A stretch of DNA of 64,000 nt from Chlamydiia bacterium (GTDB lineage Bacteria > Chlamydiota > Chlamydiia > Chlamydiales > Simkaniaceae). A program made the translations under genes and the position numbers. The notes beneath the pieces were generated by a model, which saw only the letters and a program-made list of their open reading frames with translations, was not told the origin of the DNA and did no database searches. Below are positions 25,524 to 33,046 of this stretch, piece after piece (position 1 is the stretch's first letter; each line of letters opens with the position of its first letter). The DNA lies in NCBI GenBank assembly GCA_030429605.1, contig JAUIEV010000002.1, forward strand, positions 1 to 64,000, written 5' to 3'.

Positions 25524-25634
25524 ATGAAACGAACCAAAGCAGTGTTGAGCGTGTGTCGTTTCTGCAAAATACTTTGTGCTCTAAGAGAGGGTACCTATTT
25601 TGGGGATATATGTTGTGGCTATGTTGAAAAATAG
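25524..25634 (+). CDS. Possible 36-aa Cys-rich small protein or leader peptide
   Basis: This frame is too short for a normal ORF search. ATG at 25524 follows AGGAAG at 5 nt, the frame runs 36 codons, and its TAG stop overlaps the Shine-Dalgarno (AGGAG) of the cyclophilin gene. That arrangement suggests translational coupling. The peptide has five Cys (residues 11, 14, 18, 30, 31) in the context VCRFCKILC and DICCGY, and a basic start (MKRTK). It could bind metal or act as a leader. There is no homologue that I know, so it could be chance. Confidence 0.4.
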   Translation: MKRTKAVLSVCRFCKILCALREGTYFGDICCGYVEK

Positions 25635-25643
25635 GAGTATACG

Positions 25644-26186
25644 ATGAAAGTATTTGTGCGTGCGATGATGGCGCTTGTTTTAGCTGTTGCAGTATGTGAG
25701 GGTATTGTGAAAGAGAATCCGGTTATAGTGTTTGAAACAACACAAGGAACAGTTGAAATTACGCTTAAGGCAGATGTTGCTCCAAAAGCGTGTGAAAATA
25801 TCATTAAGCTTGCAGATAAAAAGTACTACGATGGAATCACTTTCCATAGAGTCATCAAAGGATTTATGATTCAAGGTGGGGATCCAACAGGCACAGGAGC
25901 AGGTGGTGAGTCTGCTTGGGGAAAAGATTTTGAAGATGAGTTCAAAAAAGAGGTTGCTTTTACAAAGCCTGGACTTCTTGCAATGGCTAATCGAGGCCCT
26001 CATACAAATGGAAGTCAGTTTTTCATTACAACAGCTGAAACCCCGTGGTTGAATAACAGACACACTATTTTTGGTGAAGTCACGAAAGGGTATGACGTTG
26101 TGCAGAAAATTGAAAACGTACAAACAGATCCAATGGATAAACCTATCGAACCGCAAAAAATTATCAAAGCGTATGTGAAGCACTAA
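25644..26186 (+). CDS. Exported cyclophilin-type peptidyl-prolyl cis-trans isomerase
   Basis: The protein has 180 aa, with GGAG 7 nt before the ATG. Residues 1-20 are hydrophobic ([16 protein letters not shown]), a likely signal peptide. The rest is a compact bacterial cyclophilin: [57 protein letters not shown]. The catalytic Arg of FHRVI and the Phe, Gln and Asn of the pocket are present. It speeds folding at X-Pro bonds, probably in the periplasm. It is followed 5 nt later by a hypothetical gene and then the dap genes, so it seems to head that operon. Confidence 0.9.
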   Translation: MKVFVRAMMALVLAVAVCEGIVKENPVIVFETTQGTVEITLKADVAPKACENIIKLADKKYYDGITFHRVIKGFMIQGGDPTGTGAGGESAWGKDFEDEFKKEVAFTKPGLLAMANRGPHTNGSQFFITTAETPWLNNRHTIFGEVTKGYDVVQKIENVQTDPMDKPIEPQKIIKAYVKH

Positions 26187-26191
26187 TACAT

Positions 26192-26602
26192 ATGGTTCAT
26201 CGAGTTAAAATCACAGGTGGAAATGGAGAAGGTTCTATTTCTGCCTGTAGTGGACATCTTTTTGCCACATCACATGAGGATGCATCTCGTCAGGCACTGT
26301 TACGAGAAGTTGAAAGAGTAGGAGCCGTACGCGCTGTGTATCTACAACCAGCTGATCCCTCGATTCACCAAACATTGTATGTTGGTATGTATCCACATCA
26401 ATATGATAAGGGGAAAATACCAAATGATCCCTCGATGGCATTGGATCCAACTGAATTTCTAGAGACAGCACCTCAGACAGAACTCATGCGCCTTGTGGCA
26501 GCTTTTATGAAGGATTCGATGTCTCACAGCATGTATATTGAGTTGGCTTCAACAGAGCTTTTTTTCTCAAAAGAAACATCTGTAGCTGGAGTTTCACAGT
26601 GA
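26192..26602 (+). CDS. Hypothetical protein in the dap operon
   Basis: The protein has 136 aa, with the ATG at 26192 six nt after the cyclophilin stop. There is no signal peptide or membrane segment. Visible features are ISACSGHLFATSHEDASRQ, a possible strand-rich middle (RAVYLQPADP, TLYVGMYPHQYDKG) and a helical C-terminus (ELMRLVAAFMKD). I do not recognise the family. Its end overlaps the GTG start of dapB by 4 bases (GTGA), so it is almost surely translated with the dap genes. Confidence 0.65.
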   Translation: MVHRVKITGGNGEGSISACSGHLFATSHEDASRQALLREVERVGAVRAVYLQPADPSIHQTLYVGMYPHQYDKGKIPNDPSMALDPTEFLETAPQTELMRLVAAFMKDSMSHSMYIELASTELFFSKETSVAGVSQ

Positions 26603-27258
26603 AGGTTGCGCTTTTTGGATCTGGAAAGATGGGATCATTATTGAGAGAATATGTGTCTGCTGAACAGTGTGTTCCACTGGATGAGGCAGATGTGTGCATT
26701 GATTTTTCTCATAAGGATGCGGTGGTCAAAAATGTCACACATGCGATGATGCAAAAAGTACCTATTGTTGTTGGAACAACCGGCTGGGAAAAAGAGTTCG
26801 ATTGCGTTGCTAAAATTGTTAAAGAGGCAAAAGGAGCGCTTCTCTATGGAGCAAACTTTTCTGAAGGGATGTATCTTTTTTCTCGGCTTATTCGACATGC
26901 GAATATTTTATTGAAAGACTTCGATGTAGCCGGCTCTGAAATCCACCATAAAAAGAAAGTAGATGCGCCGTCTGGTACAGCGATCATGCTTCAGCAGCTT
27001 GTAAAACAGAGAAGAAAGGTGCCACTTGAATTTCAATCTGTTCGGGTAGGAACATCTTTAGGTATCCATTCAGTCTTTTTTGATAGTCCGCATGAAACAA
27101 TTGAGTGCACACATCGCGCTAAAAATAGAGATGGATATGCAAAAGGAGCTCTTGCGGCTGCATCTTGGCTTATTGGAAAAACAGGGCTTTTTACGTTTGA
27201 AGATTTCATGGAGGAAAAATTAGCATGCGCTTTTCGGGAACCATCACTGCGCTCATAA
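26599..27258 (+). CDS. dapB: 4-hydroxy-tetrahydrodipicolinate reductase (DapB)
   Basis: The protein has 219 aa with a GTG start coupled to the previous gene. FGSGKMG (6-12) is the NAD(P)H-binding loop, and VGTTGW (58-63) and GANFSEGM follow. SEIHHKKKVDAPSGTA (113-128) carries the catalytic His116/His117, Lys120 and the substrate-binding DAPSGTA. RVGTSLGIHSVFF is also typical. It reduces hydroxytetrahydrodipicolinate on the way to meso-DAP and lysine in the cytosol. It is shorter than most DapB (240-270 aa), mainly in the N-terminal Rossmann part, as in other compact DapB. Its end overlaps dapA by 34 bases. Confidence 0.93.
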   Translation: MKVALFGSGKMGSLLREYVSAEQCVPLDEADVCIDFSHKDAVVKNVTHAMMQKVPIVVGTTGWEKEFDCVAKIVKEAKGALLYGANFSEGMYLFSRLIRHANILLKDFDVAGSEIHHKKKVDAPSGTAIMLQQLVKQRRKVPLEFQSVRVGTSLGIHSVFFDSPHETIECTHRAKNRDGYAKGALAAASWLIGKTGLFTFEDFMEEKLACAFREPSLRS

Positions 27259-28103
27259 CCCCATTTCGAAATGGCTCAGTAGATGTTGAAGGGTTACGCC
27301 ACAATGTTTTTTTTCAATTGGAAGAAGGTGTTGATGGACTCCTAGTTCTTGGATCTACTGGAGAGATGTTGTCACTTTCTGCAAAAGAGAAGGCAACTGT
27401 CATAGAAACAGTGATACAAGAAGTAGACGGAAAAATTCCTGTCATCGTAAATACTGGCGCAGCCTCTACCAGCGATGTTTTAGAGCAGACAAAGAATGCA
27501 AAAAAAATGGGGGCCTCTGCAGCTCTTATTGCACCACCCTTTTATGTGCGACCGAATGAAGAGGGAATATACAGACACTATTGCACTGTTGCAGATGAAG
27601 GCGGGCTTCCGGTGCTTTTGTATAATATCCCGAAAAGGACAGGTGTCTCATTGACACTTCCCATAGTGTCGGATCTTGTCAACCACCCGCAAATTGTTGG
27701 CATGAAAGATTCGTCAGGTGATCTCTCCTTCATATCTCATTTACTCTTTGAACAGAGTGACAAAAACTGGTCACTTCTTTCTGGTGAAGATATGCTTACA
27801 CTGCCAATCCTTGCTTTAGGAGGAGATGGTGTAATTTCTGTCGCTTCAAACGTGATTCCGGCAAAGGTGTGCCAACTTGTTTCAGCACTCCGAGATGGGC
27901 AAGTGCATATAGCTCGTCAACTTCATTCATCATTAATGCCCCTTTTCTCAGCACTTACTCTTGAAACAAATCCAATTCCAATCAAGTCTGCAATGCAACT
28001 TGCTGGCATGGCAGCAGGTGATGTTCGAATGCCTTTGATGCCCCTTCATGAAAGCCAGAAGGAAAGTTTGAAGCAAGCTTTATCCCAAACGGTACACGCA
28101 TGA
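27225..28103 (+). CDS. dapA: 4-hydroxy-tetrahydrodipicolinate synthase (DapA)
   Basis: The protein has 292 aa. A class I aldolase barrel is clear: GTITALITPF, LVLGSTGEMLSL with Thr45, LLYNIPKRTGV with Tyr133, and the Schiff-base Lys161 in VGMKDSSGD. GGDGVISVASNVIP follows at the usual place. It condenses pyruvate with aspartate semialdehyde. GGAGG lies about 11 nt before the ATG, inside dapB. The stop overlaps the asd start by 4 bases (ATGA). Confidence 0.95.
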   Translation: MRFSGTITALITPFRNGSVDVEGLRHNVFFQLEEGVDGLLVLGSTGEMLSLSAKEKATVIETVIQEVDGKIPVIVNTGAASTSDVLEQTKNAKKMGASAALIAPPFYVRPNEEGIYRHYCTVADEGGLPVLLYNIPKRTGVSLTLPIVSDLVNHPQIVGMKDSSGDLSFISHLLFEQSDKNWSLLSGEDMLTLPILALGGDGVISVASNVIPAKVCQLVSALRDGQVHIARQLHSSLMPLFSALTLETNPIPIKSAMQLAGMAAGDVRMPLMPLHESQKESLKQALSQTVHA

Positions 28104-29092
28104 AAGTTGGAATCCTTGGATGTAGTGGACTCGTTGGACAAAAATATGTCTCTCTCCTAAAGAAGCACCCATTTTTTGAAGTTTGTTTTCTTGCAGCGTC
28201 AAAAAAGCATGTTGGACAAATGTCGAATGGAATCGCCATTTCAGCTCTTGATGAGGCATTCAGCTCAGAATGTGAGCTGTTTTTTTCAGCCCTTCCATCT
28301 TCTGTCGGGTCTTCAGTAGAACAAAGGCTTGTACAGGAAGGAAAGTGGGTTGTTTCAAGTAGCTCTGCATTTCGTGGGCATGAAAATGTTCCATGCATTA
28401 TTCCAGAGATAAATGCGCATCACCTAGACCGGATACATCTTCAAAGAAAAGCGTATGGAACGACAACCGGTGGGCTTGTAACAAAACCAAATTGTACGCT
28501 GCAGAGTTTCCTACTTCCACTTTTTCCACTTCATAGGGTTGCCGGGCTCACTTCGGTAACAACGTCAAATCTTCAGGCACTCAGTGGTGCTGGGAAGAAG
28601 TGGAGAAAAGCGCACATTGATACAATTGACCCTTTTATACCACTCGAAGAGGAAAAAACAGAAAGTGAACCAGCACTCATTTTAGATGATACGTCTATTC
28701 ATTTTTCTTCTCATTGCGTGAGAGTGCCTATACTTCATGGTCATATGTCGCTCGTTAATGCAACCTTTGCAAAGCCTCTTCAAAGAGAGGAAATACGTCT
28801 TCTTTGGAACGAGTTTACAGGGCTTTCATTACCTTCCTCTCCTCTGCATCCAGTACTCTACACAGAAGATCAACACGGTCCCCAGCATGCGAAAGATTTA
28901 GAAAATGGAAGCGGAATGGCTGTTACTGTTGGTCGTTTACGCCCGTGTGGTATTCACGGCATCAAATTTATCTCACTCTCTCACAATCTCATCAGAGGTG
29001 CTGCAGGTGGAGGGGTGCTCATTGGAGAACTTATTGCACAGAAGGAATACGGATATGTTCGAGAGAAATCAGCACTTTGCGCAGCTTCCTAA
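28100..29092 (+). CDS. asd: Aspartate-semialdehyde dehydrogenase
   Basis: The protein has 330 aa. GCSGLVGQKYV (7-17) binds NADP. SALPSSVG and SSSSAFRG are conserved, and TKPNCTLQ contains the catalytic Cys132. NLQALSGAGKKW and RVPILHGHM (catalytic His) complete the set. The form resembles the archaeal/chlamydial branch of Asd. It makes aspartate semialdehyde for DapA. No aspartate kinase (lysC) gene is next to it, so that step must be encoded elsewhere. The gene is coupled to dapA and overlaps dapL by 38 bases. Confidence 0.93.
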   Translation: MKVGILGCSGLVGQKYVSLLKKHPFFEVCFLAASKKHVGQMSNGIAISALDEAFSSECELFFSALPSSVGSSVEQRLVQEGKWVVSSSSAFRGHENVPCIIPEINAHHLDRIHLQRKAYGTTTGGLVTKPNCTLQSFLLPLFPLHRVAGLTSVTTSNLQALSGAGKKWRKAHIDTIDPFIPLEEEKTESEPALILDDTSIHFSSHCVRVPILHGHMSLVNATFAKPLQREEIRLLWNEFTGLSLPSSPLHPVLYTEDQHGPQHAKDLENGSGMAVTVGRLRPCGIHGIKFISLSHNLIRGAAGGGVLIGELIAQKEYGYVREKSALCAAS

Positions 29093-30245
29093 CTCATATT
29101 TGTTTAAGCGAATTTCAGAAAAAGTGCACGCTTTTAGAAATACACATGGAGATGCATACCTTATTAATCTAGGAATTGGTGATACAACAATTCCATTACC
29201 CCAATCCTTAACAGAGCAGCTTGCTCGTTTTTGCACATCCTTATCTACAAAAGAGGGGTATGCCGGGTACCAAAATGAGCAAGGTTCGTATCGATTACGT
29301 GAAAAAATAACTTCACGGTTTTATGCGAATACGCCTGTTGATCCATCGGAAGTCTTTATATCTGATGGGACAAAATGTGATATTGGACGCCTACAGCTGT
29401 TATGTGCCCATCTGACTCCTGTTCTCATTCAAAACCCTACATATCCTGTGTATAGAGATGGCACTCTTTTACATGGATCACAACAAATTATTTATGGCTC
29501 GTGTACTCCTCAGAACAATTTTTTCCCAGTCTTTGAAGGAACACCAAAACTTATTTATCTGTGTTCACCAAACAATCCCACGGGCCATGCTTTTTCAAGA
29601 GATCAACTCACGCAGCTTATTGAATATGCTCAAGATGTTGGAGCACTCATCCTATTTGATGCGGCGTATAGTTCTTATATCGGTGATTCATCCACTCCAA
29701 AAAGCATTTTTGAAATTGAAGGATCAAGACAGTGCGCGATAGAAGTGAACTCGTTTTCAAAAAGCTTTGGGTTTACAGGTATTCGTCTAGGTTGGACAGT
29801 TGTTCCACGCGAGCTTGAATTTTTTTATCCTGATTTTTCCAGGCTGCATGGAACGCTTTTCAATGGCGCTTCCCTTCTTGCTCAAAAAGCAGGTGAAATT
29901 GCCCTTGACGAGGCATACGAAGAGTCGAAAAATGCTATCCGAGCATATAAAGAAAATACCTTGTGCATGCGGAATGCTCTTTTAGAGCAGGGCGTTCGTT
30001 TGTACGGAGGTGATTCTGCGCCATATTTGTGGGTGCACGTCGGGAATATGACCTCTTGGGAGGCATTTGATATTTTGCTTGAAGAAAGCGGTATTGTCTG
30101 CACTCCCGGCAGTGGATTTGGGAGTGCAGGAGAGCACTTTATTCGCCTGAGTGGATTCTTTCATCCAGATGAAAGAGAAAGAGTCCTCCATGCGCTCAAA
30201 GAGTGCCGGCTTTTTCAGCAAGAAGCGCTGCCTCATACTCTCTAA
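29055..30245 (+). CDS. dapL: LL-diaminopimelate aminotransferase (DapL)
   Basis: The protein has 396 aa from the ATG at 29055, chosen because AAGGAA lies 8 nt upstream inside asd; the extended frame from 28905 is asd read out of frame. It is a fold-type I PLP enzyme: INLGIGDTTIPLP, KEGYAGYQNEQG, SDGTKCDIGRLQ, LCSPNNPTGHAF, LILFDAAYSSYI, and Lys236 in VNSFSKSFGFTGIRLGW. It converts tetrahydrodipicolinate to LL-DAP in one step and so bypasses DapD/C/E. This route is typical of Chlamydiota and plants. DapF is not in the window. The last 50 bases overlap the convergent phosphatase gene. Confidence 0.94.
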   Translation: MFERNQHFAQLPNSYLFKRISEKVHAFRNTHGDAYLINLGIGDTTIPLPQSLTEQLARFCTSLSTKEGYAGYQNEQGSYRLREKITSRFYANTPVDPSEVFISDGTKCDIGRLQLLCAHLTPVLIQNPTYPVYRDGTLLHGSQQIIYGSCTPQNNFFPVFEGTPKLIYLCSPNNPTGHAFSRDQLTQLIEYAQDVGALILFDAAYSSYIGDSSTPKSIFEIEGSRQCAIEVNSFSKSFGFTGIRLGWTVVPRELEFFYPDFSRLHGTLFNGASLLAQKAGEIALDEAYEESKNAIRAYKENTLCMRNALLEQGVRLYGGDSAPYLWVHVGNMTSWEAFDILLEESGIVCTPGSGFGSAGEHFIRLSGFFHPDERERVLHALKECRLFQQEALPHTL

Positions 30246-31305
30246 TAAGAGATTTCCAGAGAGGGTTTGGATAAACGATAGATCGTTTTTCTTGAAGGAA
30301 TCTATATGCATCTTCTTTTGAAAGATCAAAAGCATACATAAAAAAGAGTATGAGAATAGTTGCACTTCTCGAAACTCCTTGCGCACAATGGACAAAGACT
30401 GTCTCTCCTTTTGCGAGAGATGTAACGATTTGCTTAAAAGGAAGCACAAACCACTGACTTGCTGGAATACGTGATTTTAATGACCCTTTTTTGATTTGGA
30501 AAACGCAAGGAGGGAATGGAGGTTTTCCTTTAACTTCCTCAATTTCGCAGTCAAATAGCTCCTTTGGTGCTCCTGATGTTTGAGACAAAAGAGAGATCAT
30601 ATTCGCTTTTGAGCCGGATACTGTTGTGAAGAAGTCCTCAACAAAAAACGTTTTATGTTTTACCTCAGAAAGTGGAATAGCAAAGGCTTCTTCATCGTAT
30701 CTCGTTCCAAAAGAAAGAACATGTTTAATATTATGCGGGTTATACGAATCACTGACAGAGTGTCTATCCCAGAATCTAATATACTTTTTTGCGGCTTTTG
30801 TTGCAGAAAGCCACTGATAGTCTGACCTACACATTCGAAAAAAAAGAACGTCCTGGCCTAGTAAAAGGGCAGCACCTCCTTTTTGGAGGACAACAGAAAA
30901 CCTATCATACTCAGTTGTTGTTCGAGGGTGAGGCGTTCCCCGTAGTGTACGTGCCGCATGTTTGAGGCCAGGAAAAAGGGTCTTCGCAACCGTTTTTATC
31001 GTTGAAGAAGATGCTGCGGCAGGAGCAAGTGGAGGTAAAGTAGATGGAACAAGTGCTCTTCTTCGCAGCCGTTTCTTGTTCTCTTCTTCCATTTTATGGA
31101 GCACTCTTGTAAGAGCTCCGCCCCTAGACGTGAGGGAAGGAAGAGTCACACGTTCCACAGATATTTTTCTTCTCGAATCTCCCGCTGCTGCAGGAGTTAC
31201 TTTGATAGATATTGGTTTTTTCCGATCTCGTGAGACTTTTCCTGCATGGATGTAGGTATATGTTTCATCCCCTTTACATCTTGTGTGATACCCTGTGATT
31301 GGCAT
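30196..31305 (-). CDS. Dual-specificity protein phosphatase, candidate effector
   Basis: The protein has 369 aa, with the ATG at 31305 behind GGAG. Residues 306-314 are HCAQGVSRS, a perfect HCxxGxxRS phosphatase loop with Cys307 and Arg313. The following helix (ATILILFFMYAFDLSKEDAYRF) and RSIVYPNPLW match DUSP enzymes. The domain spans about residues 185-360, with Asp252 or Asp223 as possible general acid. Residues 1-130 are basic, Ser/Ala/Pro-rich and probably disordered (KKRLRRRALVP, APAAASSSTIKT), fitting a secretion signal. It would dephosphorylate Ser/Thr/Tyr in host or own proteins (inference). It is divergent from the 506-aa gene. Confidence 0.85.
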   Translation of the reverse strand: MPITGYHTRCKGDETYTYIHAGKVSRDRKKPISIKVTPAAAGDSRRKISVERVTLPSLTSRGGALTRVLHKMEEENKKRLRRRALVPSTLPPLAPAAASSSTIKTVAKTLFPGLKHAARTLRGTPHPRTTTEYDRFSVVLQKGGAALLLGQDVLFFRMCRSDYQWLSATKAAKKYIRFWDRHSVSDSYNPHNIKHVLSFGTRYDEEAFAIPLSEVKHKTFFVEDFFTTVSGSKANMISLLSQTSGAPKELFDCEIEEVKGKPPFPPCVFQIKKGSLKSRIPASQWFVLPFKQIVTSLAKGETVFVHCAQGVSRSATILILFFMYAFDLSKEDAYRFLQEKRSIVYPNPLWKSLIREYEAALLAEKAGTL

Positions 31306-31383
31306 GAACTGCTCCTTAAATGAATCTTTAATAATCTAGCAAATGTTGAAAGGCTCCACAACGGTTAAAATATTTTTTACTAT

Positions 31384-31400
31384 AAAAGAGGCGCTCTTTT
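31384..31400. promoter_or_regulatory. Perfect inverted repeat next to a -10-like box upstream of the 506-aa gene
   Basis: AAAAGAG and CTCTTTT flank GCG (31384-31400), followed directly by TATAAC (31402-31407), a possible -10 hexamer 25 nt before the ATG at 31432. The site lies in the 126-nt space between two divergent candidate-effector genes and could be an operator. No good -35 is seen. Confidence 0.3.
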
Positions 31401-31431
31401 GTATAACTCTTTTTTTCATAGAGGATAATGA

Positions 31432-32952
31432 ATGAAATCTATTCCATTTCGAGGTATAATCTATGTCAAAAAAAGGGTATTGAACGTGGCAGCACTTTCT
31501 CATGTTTTACTTGCTATTCATCCATCTAGTCGAACTGAAGAGGCTTCTGTAAAACGCGGCCGCGAGGACTCACCTGACTCTCTTCCGAGTGGTTCTCCTG
31601 AGACAGCTGTTACAGAGAGAGCTGCGAGCGCGAGCTCTCGTGCACTGTCAGCTCTTGGGGCGGCAGCTCCTCAACAGCCCACAAAAGAAGAGATCCTATC
31701 GACGAAGCGCTCAGCACTGTGTCATCTCGGTGGAGACGAGCGTCCACTGCACCTGTCTGACTTTAAAGGTGCGCAAGCAGCAGCATCTAGTAGTTCATCT
31801 CGACAAGCCCATCCGAAAGCCCGTCTTTCGCCTGATTCTTCAGCAATGCCGTCGCCGGATCGTCGAAGTGTGCATGCAGTAGGGAGCCCACAACGCTTGT
31901 CTCAATACGTACAGACTCCAGAGCGAGTTCGGTCTGCTGAAAAAGCAACGGTTCATATTATGCGTTCCCCGCACGCTGAACGCGTATTTTACGCTGGGGT
32001 TGCAGCGCTTGCAGATACTGATTCACCGACGAGACGCCGCGTTACCCCTCGTCTACGAAGAGGACTCCAAAAAGCAACTGAAGCAGCAGCATTAACCATT
32101 CCTCCTTTTCCTCTTTCTGTAACGGGAAGTCCTGAGCGACCTTCGAGAGCCACTGTAGGAGCACATGCTTCTGTACATGCTTTACTAAGAAGCCCGAAGG
32201 GTGAACGCCTTAGAAGAGCGTGTGAAGCTTTGACAGTTGCTGCAAAGCACCCACCATTGTCACTTCCCGCTGTTCGTGTTGACCATGTCTTGAAACCTGA
32301 TGTACATCGATGTGGAAGAATTTCCGGATATCATTTTTGTGAACCTGGAGCAGCTGAAAAAGAGTTTCTTCGTATTGAGGTTGAAAATCCCACAAATGGA
32401 GTCTATTACGGGACGTTCTCACCACCGGAATTGAAAAAAAAGTCTTCAACATTTTTCCCAATGTCTCTTGGAACGCAGGCTCATTTTCTCGAAGAATATG
32501 CTCGAAAAACAGTTTTAGGTAGTCGGGGAGAGCATTATATTTGTCAGCTTCCTACTGGAGTACACTTTATCGTTGTTTCAAAGGATTCGTTGACGACAAT
32601 GGACACAATGTTTCCATGCTTTCACGTTGCTCCTTTTGAGGATGCAAAACCTTTTCGAGTTCAGTTTAACTCTAAAGATGGCGAACAAGTACTTTTTCTA
32701 TCGCCAGCAGAGGTTTTAGCTGAATGTACAACAGCTATTAAGTATGACACGTCTTCTAAATCAGCATCACCTGCACTTTTTACTCTCTCTTCTGCAAAAG
32801 AAGTAGATCCTCTTTTGCTTGTCGATATTACATATCTTGTAAAATCAAAAGCAAGTAGAAAACTACCCAAAAGTTTGATCTGGGTAAAGATTCCACTTTC
32901 AAAGCTCGAAAGTGATGCACAAGCAAACGCGAAGACTCTTCTCGGGCTCTAA
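31432..32952 (+). CDS. Ser-Pro-rich protein with internal repeats, candidate effector
   Basis: The protein has 506 aa, with GAGG upstream of the ATG. Residues 30-290 are low-complexity, rich in Ser, Ala, Pro and Arg. They carry a recurring SPxxxR motif (GSPQR, TPERVR, RSPHAER, GSPERPSR, RSPKGER). Residues 174-194 (VHIMRSPHAERVFYAGVAAL) repeat loosely at 248-270 (VHALLRSPKGERLRRACEAL). Residues 290-506 look globular (GRISGYHFCEPGAAEKEFL, LIWVKIPLSKLES) and match nothing I know. SP/TP sites could be phosphorylated by host proline-directed kinases (inference). GC and Ala content of the N-terminal part exceed its neighbours. Confidence 0.65.
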   Translation: MKSIPFRGIIYVKKRVLNVAALSHVLLAIHPSSRTEEASVKRGREDSPDSLPSGSPETAVTERAASASSRALSALGAAAPQQPTKEEILSTKRSALCHLGGDERPLHLSDFKGAQAAASSSSSRQAHPKARLSPDSSAMPSPDRRSVHAVGSPQRLSQYVQTPERVRSAEKATVHIMRSPHAERVFYAGVAALADTDSPTRRRVTPRLRRGLQKATEAAALTIPPFPLSVTGSPERPSRATVGAHASVHALLRSPKGERLRRACEALTVAAKHPPLSLPAVRVDHVLKPDVHRCGRISGYHFCEPGAAEKEFLRIEVENPTNGVYYGTFSPPELKKKSSTFFPMSLGTQAHFLEEYARKTVLGSRGEHYICQLPTGVHFIVVSKDSLTTMDTMFPCFHVAPFEDAKPFRVQFNSKDGEQVLFLSPAEVLAECTTAIKYDTSSKSASPALFTLSSAKEVDPLLLVDITYLVKSKASRKLPKSLIWVKIPLSKLESDAQANAKTLLGL

Positions 32953-33046
32953 GTATCGCGCTTATTTTACCTTCACTGGACATATTCTTTGAGTTCAATT
33001 CTGTGCCTTATTAGTATTATCAAAAAATTGTATTTGGAGCATTTTA

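Noticed and set aside
28905-29054. N-terminal extension of DapL by 50 residues
   Set aside because: This part is asd read in another frame; family alignment and the ribosome site support the ATG at 29055.
31402-31407. Full promoter call for the 506-aa gene using TATAAC as -10
   Set aside because: No acceptable -35 hexamer lies 16-18 nt upstream, so only the palindrome and the -10-like box are reported.
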